This document shows, one piece after another, positions 9,476 through 14,281 of a DNA stretch of 14,281 nt. The stretch is from contig NZ_ABZS01000015.1 in the NCBI RefSeq assembly GCF_000173615.1, positions 1 to 14,281 of the forward strand. Reading direction: 5' to 3'. The stretch is from Sulfurihydrogenibium yellowstonense SS-5. Lineage in GTDB: Bacteria; Aquificota; Aquificia; Aquificales; Hydrogenothermaceae. A program made the position numbers and the translations under genes. Within the stretch, counting starts at the first letter, position 1; every line of letters begins with the position of its first letter. Under the pieces are notes generated by a model. It was not told the origin of the DNA and made no database searches. It saw nothing but the letters and a program-made list of their open reading frames with translations.

Positions 9476-9910
9476 ATGGATTTAGAAAAAATAAAAAAAC
9501 AACTTTTAGAAAAAAGAGAGCAGATATTAAAATCTATGGAAGAAGCATCAAAAAATGATTTAAATGAAAAGACCGGCGTTGGTGATGATGCGGATAACGT
9601 AACAGAAGAGCTTAGCAGAGAAACGTTTTATAGATTAAACCAAGCAGACAGAGAAACATTATTTTTAATAGACTTAGCTTTAAGAAAAATAGAAAACGGA
9701 ACGTATGGAATATGCGAAGAGTGCGGTGCAGTTATTGGAGAAAAAAGACTTGAAGCGATTCCATGGGTAAGACTCTGTATTGATTGTAGTCAAAATGAAG
9801 AAATCGTTAGAGCTTTCCAACAAAAGAACGAAGAAGAGATGTTATACAACATTATACCTCCTGCTCTTGGTGGAGAGGAAGAAGAAAGCAAAGCTGTACC
9901 TTCTGAGTAA
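9476..9910 (+). CDS. DksA/TraR-family zinc-finger regulator
   Basis: A 144-residue protein: a coiled-coil N-terminal half (1-75) with an acidic tip GDDADNVTEE at about 36-45, then a four-cysteine zinc finger with C80 and C83 in CEECG and C101 and C104 in CIDC. A short acidic tail follows. DksA-type proteins enter the RNA polymerase secondary channel and, with ppGpp, adjust transcription. The acidic coiled-coil tip needed for this is present. Other members of the family are of unknown role, so I leave the symbol empty. AAGGAGG (9461-9467) sits 8 nt before the ATG, a very strong ribosome site. lspA begins 4 nt after its stop, so the two are coupled. Confidence 0.88.
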   Translation: MDLEKIKKQLLEKREQILKSMEEASKNDLNEKTGVGDDADNVTEELSRETFYRLNQADRETLFLIDLALRKIENGTYGICEECGAVIGEKRLEAIPWVRLCIDCSQNEEIVRAFQQKNEEEMLYNIIPPALGGEEEESKAVPSE

Positions 9911-9914
9911 TTAA

Positions 9915-10406
9915 ATGAATAAGAAAGTTTTAATGTTTTTAGGCATTTCTTTTGTTATTATTGTTTTGGATTTATTCACTAAAAGCTTAGCAGAAAAGTA
10001 TTTAGCTGATAAGACGATTGAGGTTATACCCGGACTTTTTAATTTGGTTTTGGTTTGGAATAAAGGCGCTGCTTTTGGAATGTTAGCCCAAGCTCCGGAG
10101 ACTATAAGAAAATTAATACTTGTAGGCTCTTCAATCATTGCTGCAGTTATCACTGCTGGATATGTTTTTAAGTCAAATGCAAAGCTATCTAATTTAGAGG
10201 TCATAAGTTTAGCTTTAATCTGCGGTGGGTCTGTTGGAAATCTTTATGATAGGTTTATGTTGGGTCAGGTAAGGGATTTTTTAGATTTTTATATAAACGA
10301 CCATCATTGGCCGGCGTTCAATGTAGCAGATGCCTCTATTACGATAGGAATAGCTTTATTTATTGGGTATGAGCTTTTTTGGAAGAAAAGAAAAATTACG
10401 AATTAG
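9915..10406 (+). CDS. lspA: Lipoprotein signal peptidase (signal peptidase II)
   Basis: LspA removes the signal peptide of lipid-modified prolipoproteins in the inner membrane. The 163-residue protein has four hydrophobic segments, at about 5-21, 67-85, 94-110 and 137-155. The conserved motifs are VWNKGAAFG (47-55), GGSVGNLYDR (104-113) with catalytic Asp112, VRDFLDFY (119-126), and FNVADASI (135-142) with catalytic Asp139. Length is normal. It follows the dksA-like gene by 4 nt, with only a weak ribosome site of its own, so translation probably depends on the upstream gene. Confidence 0.96.
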   Translation: MNKKVLMFLGISFVIIVLDLFTKSLAEKYLADKTIEVIPGLFNLVLVWNKGAAFGMLAQAPETIRKLILVGSSIIAAVITAGYVFKSNAKLSNLEVISLALICGGSVGNLYDRFMLGQVRDFLDFYINDHHWPAFNVADASITIGIALFIGYELFWKKRKITN

Positions 10407-10423
10407 AAATATCTAATACCTTG

Positions 10424-10564
10424 GATGAGAAATTAGGAATTTTCATGGAATTTTAAAAAAAAAAGTGATCCTTCGGACTAAAGTTCTCGAGATGACGAGA
10501 AATTTCCGAATGATGTCATTCTGAGCGAAGCGAAGAATCTCTTACTTTTACCCAATTTCTCATC
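10424..10564 (+). repeat. REP-like pair B inside an 11-bp inverted repeat, lspA-secA gap
   Basis: Outer arms GATGAGAAATT (10424-10434) and AATTTCTCATC (10554-10564) are exact reverse complements. Inside are unit II inverted (10467-10496, beginning GATCCTTCGGACT and ending GATGAC) and unit I (10515-10541). This unit I is identical over all 27 nt to the copy at 5408-5434. The two inner ends, GATGAC and GTCAT, face each other, which is the opposite order to hairpin A2. The remaining bases of this 212-nt gap (10407-10618) hold the secA promoter region. Confidence 0.7.
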
Positions 10565-10571
10565 TGGCATG

Positions 10572-10577
10572 TATAAT
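10572..10577 (+). promoter_or_regulatory. Putative -10 box of secA
   Basis: TATAAT lies 41 nt before the secA start and just after repeat pair B. A -35 candidate, TTTACC (10547-10552), is 19 nt upstream and falls between unit I and the outer arm of the repeat. If real, the repeat would overlap the promoter. The region is AT-rich, so confidence is limited. Confidence 0.4.
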
Positions 10578-10604
10578 ATATAATAAGAATATTAGAATAA
10601 CTTA

Positions 10605-10610
10605 AAGAGG
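10605..10610 (+). promoter_or_regulatory. Ribosome binding site supporting the TTG start of secA
   Basis: AAGAGG followed by an 8-nt spacer leads to TTG at 10619-10621. The protein from this TTG begins MIGYLVKKIFGTKNER, the normal SecA N-terminus, so no other start is needed. Confidence 0.65.
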
Positions 10611-10618
10611 TTTTAAAA

Positions 10619-13414
10619 TTGATAGGATACTTAGTTAAAAAAATCTTTGGAACTAAAAACGAAAGAGAAATCAAAAGATTAAGAGAAATCGTAAACAAGA
10701 TAAACAAGTTAGAGCCCGAGCTTGATGCTTTAAGTAATAAAGAGCTTATTGAAGAAAGTAATAAATTAAAAGAAAAAATTAGAGGTAATCCACACCTTTC
10801 TGAGGCAATTACAGAAGGAGAAATCATTGAAGAGCTCCCTTTAGCCTTTGCTATTGCCAGAGAAGCAGCAAAAAGGACTCTTGGTCTTAGACCTTTTGAT
10901 GTTCAGCTTATCGGTGCCTTGGCTTTACATAAAGGAATGATTGCAGAAATGAAAACCGGTGAAGGTAAAACGCTTGTTGCAGCAATCGCAATATATCTTA
11001 ATGCTCTTACCGGAAAAGGTGTTCATCTTGTAACGGTTAACGATTATCTTGCAAAGAGAGATGCAACTCAAATGGGTTCTATCTATAAATTCCTTGGCTT
11101 ATCTGTTGGAGTAATAAATACAAACAGTGCTTCTTATCTTATCCAGTGGGCTGATGAAGAAAAATTCAAAAAAGCAGTAGAGCTTGATAGAAGAGTTTGG
11201 GAAAAAGGATTTTTTGGAGAGCTTTTACCGCCAGAAAAGTATGATGTAGAAGCAAAAAAAGATTATTTCACTGTTGCTGTAGATTCAGACAGAAGGTCAG
11301 CCTACGAAGCAGATATTACATACGGAACAAATAATGAGTTTGGATTTGATTATCTTAGAGACAATATGGTCTTTTCAAAAGACCAAATGGTGCAAATAAA
11401 AGGGCATCACTACGCAATCATAGACGAAGTAGACTCTATTTTAATAGACGAAGCAAGAACTCCGCTTATCATTTCCGGACCATCCGGTGAAGATGTTTCT
11501 ATCTATTACGATACAGATAATTTTGTTAAAACGCTTACAAAAGATGAAGATTTTATCGTAGATGAAAAAAACAAAAACGCAGTTTTAACAGAAAAAGGCG
11601 TAGAAAAAGCAGAGAAATATTTTAACCTTGAAAACCTGTATGACCCAAAAAATATAGAAATCCTGCACGCAATAAATCAGTCTTTAAGAGCCAACTATCT
11701 TTATCATAGAGACAGGGATTATGTTGTAAAAGATGGAGAGGTTATAATCGTTGACGAGTTTACCGGTAGACTTATGCCCGGCAGAAGATGGTCTGATGGA
11801 TTACATCAAGCAATCGAAGCAAAAGAAGGTGTAAAAATCCAAGCAGAAAACCAAACCTTGGCATCTATTACATTCCAAAACTATTTTAGAATGTATAAAA
11901 AACTTGCCGGTATGACAGGTACCGCAGAAACAGAAGCCTTGGAGTTTAAAGAGATTTACAACCTTGATGTGCTTGTAATACCAACAAACAAACCTGTAAA
12001 AAGAATTGACTATCCTGACCTTGTATATAAAACCAAAAAAGAAAAATTCAATCAAGTAGTTGAAGAGATAGAAAGACTACATAAACAAGGAAGACCTGTT
12101 CTTGTCGGAACTGTTTCTGTAGAAACTTCTGAATTTTTATCAGGACTTTTGAAAAAGAAGGGCATTCCGCATAACGTATTAAACGCAAAAAATCACGAAA
12201 GAGAAGCAGAAATTATAGCACAGGCTGGAAGATTAGGAGCTGTAACAATATCTACAAACATGGCAGGTAGAGGAACAGATATTTTACTTGGTGGAAACCC
12301 AGACTTTTTGGCAAAAGAAATTTTGAAGAAAAAAGGGTTAACTCCAGAAACTGCAACAGAAGAGCAGTACAGCGAAGCTTTAAAAGAAGCACAAAGAATT
12401 ACGTTAGAAGAAAAGCAAAAGGTTATAGAGCTTGGCGGTCTTGCTGTAATAGGAACAGAAAGACATGAAAGCAGAAGAATAGACAACCAGCTTAGAGGTA
12501 GAGCGGGAAGACAAGGAGACCCAGGAAGTTCAAGATTTTTCCTATCTCTTGAAGATGATCTGCTAAGACTTTTTGGCGGAGATAGATTGATTGCATTGAT
12601 GGATAGACTAAAAATACCGGAAAACGAACCAATAGAAAGTACGATGGTATCAAAAGCAATAGAAAACGCACAAAAAAGAGTAGAAGGTCAAAACTTCCAA
12701 ATAAGAAAAAGGCTTTTAGAGTTTGACGATGTAATGAACAAACAACGTCAAGTAATATACTCTCTAAGAAGAGATATCTTGGAAGGAATAAACTTAAAAG
12801 ATGAAATAAAACTTTGGCTAACTGATATAGTTTTATACTTTTCAGATAAATACGCACCGGCTGAAGAATATCAAGAGAAATGGGATTTAGAAGAGCTAAA
12901 GAAAACATTTAAAGAATGGCTTGGGGTAGATATAGATATTCCAACAGACAAAGAATGGGACAGAAAAGAATTAGAAGAATACATACTAAAACAACTTGAA
13001 GAGTTTTATAGTCAAAAAGAAGAAAAACTTGGCAGCTCTTTAATGAGAGAGTTTGAAAGATACATGACTCTTCAAGTATTAGATAACCTTTGGAAAGAAC
13101 ATTTACACAACTTAGACAGACTAAGAGAAAGCGTATATTTAAGAGGTTATGCACAAAGAGACCCACTGGTTGAATACAAAAAAGAAGCATTCGACCTGTT
13201 TGAAGATATGATGTTTAAACTAAAATACAACACACTTGAATACTTATACAAACTCCAAGTTCAATCTGAAGAAGAGATAGAAGAAGAGAGAGCTAAAAAA
13301 GAAAAAGAAGCTGAGAAAATACTCAAAAAAGCAGAGACAAACATTCAGCCAGAAGAGAAGAAAAAGAAAGTAATAAAGTATAAAAACAGAATGGAAAGAA
13401 GAAAGAATAAGTAG
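10619..13414 (+). CDS. secA: Preprotein translocase ATPase SecA
   Basis: SecA drives unfolded preproteins through SecYEG with ATP. The 931-residue protein has the N-terminal FGTKNEREIKRLR, RPFDVQLIGA (91-100), Walker A MKTGEGKT (111-118), ADITYGTNNEFGFDYLRDNM (231-250) and DEVD (269-272). Further on are MTGTAETEALEF, STNMAGRGTDI and the motif VI stretch QLRGRAGRQGDPG, then EFDDVMNKQRQ of the helical scaffold. Between VGVINTNS and AYEADITYGTN lies an extra segment of about 50 residues (roughly 168-222) that E. coli SecA lacks. Large insertions here are known from Aquificae and Thermotogae. The C-terminus ends in a charged Lys/Glu-rich tail without the CxCxS...HC zinc-binding motif, so binding to SecB by that route is not expected. 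The start codon is TTG. Confidence 0.97.
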   Translation: MIGYLVKKIFGTKNEREIKRLREIVNKINKLEPELDALSNKELIEESNKLKEKIRGNPHLSEAITEGEIIEELPLAFAIAREAAKRTLGLRPFDVQLIGALALHKGMIAEMKTGEGKTLVAAIAIYLNALTGKGVHLVTVNDYLAKRDATQMGSIYKFLGLSVGVINTNSASYLIQWADEEKFKKAVELDRRVWEKGFFGELLPPEKYDVEAKKDYFTVAVDSDRRSAYEADITYGTNNEFGFDYLRDNMVFSKDQMVQIKGHHYAIIDEVDSILIDEARTPLIISGPSGEDVSIYYDTDNFVKTLTKDEDFIVDEKNKNAVLTEKGVEKAEKYFNLENLYDPKNIEILHAINQSLRANYLYHRDRDYVVKDGEVIIVDEFTGRLMPGRRWSDGLHQAIEAKEGVKIQAENQTLASITFQNYFRMYKKLAGMTGTAETEALEFKEIYNLDVLVIPTNKPVKRIDYPDLVYKTKKEKFNQVVEEIERLHKQGRPVLVGTVSVETSEFLSGLLKKKGIPHNVLNAKNHEREAEIIAQAGRLGAVTISTNMAGRGTDILLGGNPDFLAKEILKKKGLTPETATEEQYSEALKEAQRITLEEKQKVIELGGLAVIGTERHESRRIDNQLRGRAGRQGDPGSSRFFLSLEDDLLRLFGGDRLIALMDRLKIPENEPIESTMVSKAIENAQKRVEGQNFQIRKRLLEFDDVMNKQRQVIYSLRRDILEGINLKDEIKLWLTDIVLYFSDKYAPAEEYQEKWDLEELKKTFKEWLGVDIDIPTDKEWDRKELEEYILKQLEEFYSQKEEKLGSSLMREFERYMTLQVLDNLWKEHLHNLDRLRESVYLRGYAQRDPLVEYKKEAFDLFEDMMFKLKYNTLEYLYKLQVQSEEEIEEERAKKEKEAEKILKKAETNIQPEEKKKKVIKYKNRMERRKNK

Positions 13415-13471
13415 GTGAGAAAGTGAGGAGTGAGAGTGCTATAAAAATTTTTGTAAAGTTCACATTTTCTT

Positions 13472-13627
13472 GTCATCTTGAGGACTTTGGTCCGAAGGAT
13501 CTCCTCTTTAAAAAAGGTGAGAAAGTGAGTAAGTGAATAAGTGAGAGGTAAAAGGCGGAGATTCTTCGCTGACGCTCAGAATGACACCATTGGGTCGTAC
13601 TTTGTCATCCTGAGGCCGAAGGAACTC
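13472..13627 (+). repeat. REP-like cluster C (three units)
   Basis: Unit II at 13472-13503 begins GTCATCTTGAGGACTTTGG and ends GAAGGATCTC. An inverted unit I at 13558-13585 begins GAGATTCTTCGC and ends CAGAATGAC. A shortened unit II at 13604-13627 begins GTCATCCTGAGG and ends GAAGGAACTC. Units one and two face each other across the octamer tandem, so GAAGGATCTC can pair with GAGATTCTTC and the GTCAT/ATGAC ends close the stem. Confidence 0.68.
13517..13548 (+). repeat. Four 8-nt tandem repeats (GTGAxwaa type)
   Basis: The units are GTGAGAAA, GTGAGTAA, GTGAATAA and GTGAGAGG in direct succession. A related imperfect run, GTGAGAAA-GTGAGGA-GTGAGAG, begins right after the secA stop at 13415-13436. 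The tandem occupies the loop of the inverted REP-like pair 13472-13503 / 13558-13585. Confidence 0.65.
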
Positions 13628-13675
13628 ATCTTTCGATGTTAAAATTTTAAAACACGATAGATTGGGAGTGAGTAA

Positions 13676-13720
13676 ATGAAAAACCTATTTCCTAACCTCT
13701 TATTTACTACCATCAAATAA
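13676..13720 (+). other. Possible 14-residue leader ORF before the DUF445 gene
   Basis: ATG at 13676 follows GGGAG with 8 nt between and encodes MKNLFPNLLFTTIK before TAA at 13718-13720. The next gene's ATG begins 1 nt later and has no ribosome site of its own. Translation of the short frame could therefore deliver ribosomes to the downstream gene. Nothing in the peptide suggests a function, and the upstream part resembles the GTGAGTAA repeats, so this may be chance. Confidence 0.3.
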
Positions 13721-13721
13721 A

Positions 13722-14255
13722 ATGGAGAAAAAGTTAAATATTACTTTTTTAATTTTGTTTTTCGTTTTGGTTGGAGTTATCTATTTAAGCAGTAAATATC
13801 CTGAAATTGCCATCTTGAAAATATTAAAGTTTGGACTTGAGGCTTCTTTTGTTGGATTTATTGCAGATTCTTATGCCATCTATGGACTATTCTACAAGCT
13901 TGGACCACACACAAATATAATTTTAAGAAAAAGAAAAAGCATTGAAAACAAAGTTATTGATTTTGTAGCCAACTTTTTATTGAGCAAAGAAGTAATAGAA
14001 AAAGAACTCAGTAACATTAGATTTGATGTAGATATAATCTCAAAAATAGAAAATCCAGAAACAAAAAAGAAAGTTGTTGATTTTTTAAAGTCTGTAATTG
14101 AGAGAAAAATAAAAGAAAAAAAAGATTATCTTGAAGAGTTTAAAGAACTTCCATTGGGAGCTTTTGTAAAGACCGCTTTTTATGATTTTGCAGAAAAGTT
14201 TTTAGCTAAGTATTTAGACAAAAAATTTAGAAAGCATAAGTTGACGAGCTTTTAA
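13722..14255 (+). CDS. DUF445-family membrane protein, N-terminal part, possibly frameshifted
   Basis: A 177-codon frame with a hydrophobic segment at about 8-24 and a second at about 36-60 containing the DUF445 (YjiN-like) signature FVGFIADSYAIYGLFY, followed by GPHTNIILRKRKSIENKVIDFVANFLLSKEVIEKEL. The rest is charged helix, as in the family. DUF445 proteins are usually about 400 residues and of unknown function, anchored in the inner membrane. Here the frame stops at TAA 14253-14255. The frame one base back reads VDELLKKIKDDGGN from about 14240 and stays open to the window end. This suggests a 1-nt deletion or a truncated gene rather than a natural C-terminus. There is no clear Shine-Dalgarno at the ATG. 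Membrane family call fairly sure; completeness unsure. Confidence 0.65.
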   Translation: MEKKLNITFLILFFVLVGVIYLSSKYPEIAILKILKFGLEASFVGFIADSYAIYGLFYKLGPHTNIILRKRKSIENKVIDFVANFLLSKEVIEKELSNIRFDVDIISKIENPETKKKVVDFLKSVIERKIKEKKDYLEEFKELPLGAFVKTAFYDFAEKFLAKYLDKKFRKHKLTSF

Positions 14256-14281
14256 AAAAGATTAAAGATGATGGAGGAAAT

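Larger units (their letters stand above)
13415..13721. other. 307-nt gap after secA: tandem octamers, REP-like units and a possible leader ORF
   Basis: No full gene is present. From left to right: imperfect GTGAGAA-type repeats directly after the secA stop (13415-13436), REP-like unit II (13472-13503), four 8-nt tandem repeats (13517-13548), unit I inverted (13558-13585), a short unit II (13604-13627), and a 15-codon reading frame (13676-13720). I see no clear intrinsic terminator for secA other than these inverted units. Confidence 0.65.

Noticed and set aside
12193..13190. Minus-strand frames of 93-138 codons inside secA
   Set aside because: They are antisense to a fully conserved gene, are rich in Leu, Phe and Ser as expected of antisense AT-rich coding sequence, and have no ribosome sites.

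Overview
The window looks like chromosomal core sequence from a low-GC, thermophilic Gram-negative bacterium. By protein resemblance it is probably from the Aquificota, and a Sulfurihydrogenibium-like Hydrogenothermaceae member is my best guess. The pointers are LPS-export genes (an outer membrane), a SecA with the large insertion known from Aquificae and Thermotogae, AT-rich codon use, and tight overlapping gene packing. The genus is inference, since no database search was possible.

Region 1 (1-5110, + strand) is one tightly packed gene string: the 3' end of a probable lptC, lptA, an ExeA/GspA-like AAA ATPase with a C-terminal membrane anchor, a SAM methyltransferase, murF, gap and trpG/pabA. 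Spacing is -8, +3, -4, -1, +32 and -4 nt, so these are probably co-transcribed and largely translationally coupled. The string mixes envelope building (LPS transport, peptidoglycan precursor) with central metabolism.

Region 2 (5111-5678) has no gene. It holds five copies of a short REP-like repeat, most of them folded into nested hairpins. Related copies fill the gaps 10407-10618 and 13415-13721, making ten in the window, none of them inside a gene.

Region 3 (5679-8286, - strand) is a three-gene operon: alr (alanine racemase), an NtrX/NtrC-type sigma-54 response regulator and a 4-oxalocrotonate-tautomerase-like protein, joined by a 7-nt overlap and a 2-nt gap. A full-length alr needs an ATT start codon, which sits 6 nt after a strong GGAGGG.

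Region 4 (8361-14281, + strand) carries a membrane-anchored PilZ-domain protein, a dksA/traR-family zinc-finger gene followed directly by lspA, then secA (TTG start) and the 5' part of a DUF445-family membrane protein. The last reading frame stops after 177 codons, while a neighbouring frame continues to the window end, so it may be frameshifted. lspA and secA both serve protein export; alr and murF both serve peptidoglycan synthesis.

No CRISPR array, tRNA, rRNA, transposase or phage gene was seen. I did not find a clear undescribed multi-gene system. The features most worth checking are the ATT start of alr, the REP-like repeat family with its different outer stems, the GAFTNA variant in the sigma-54 activator, and the DUF445 frame break.
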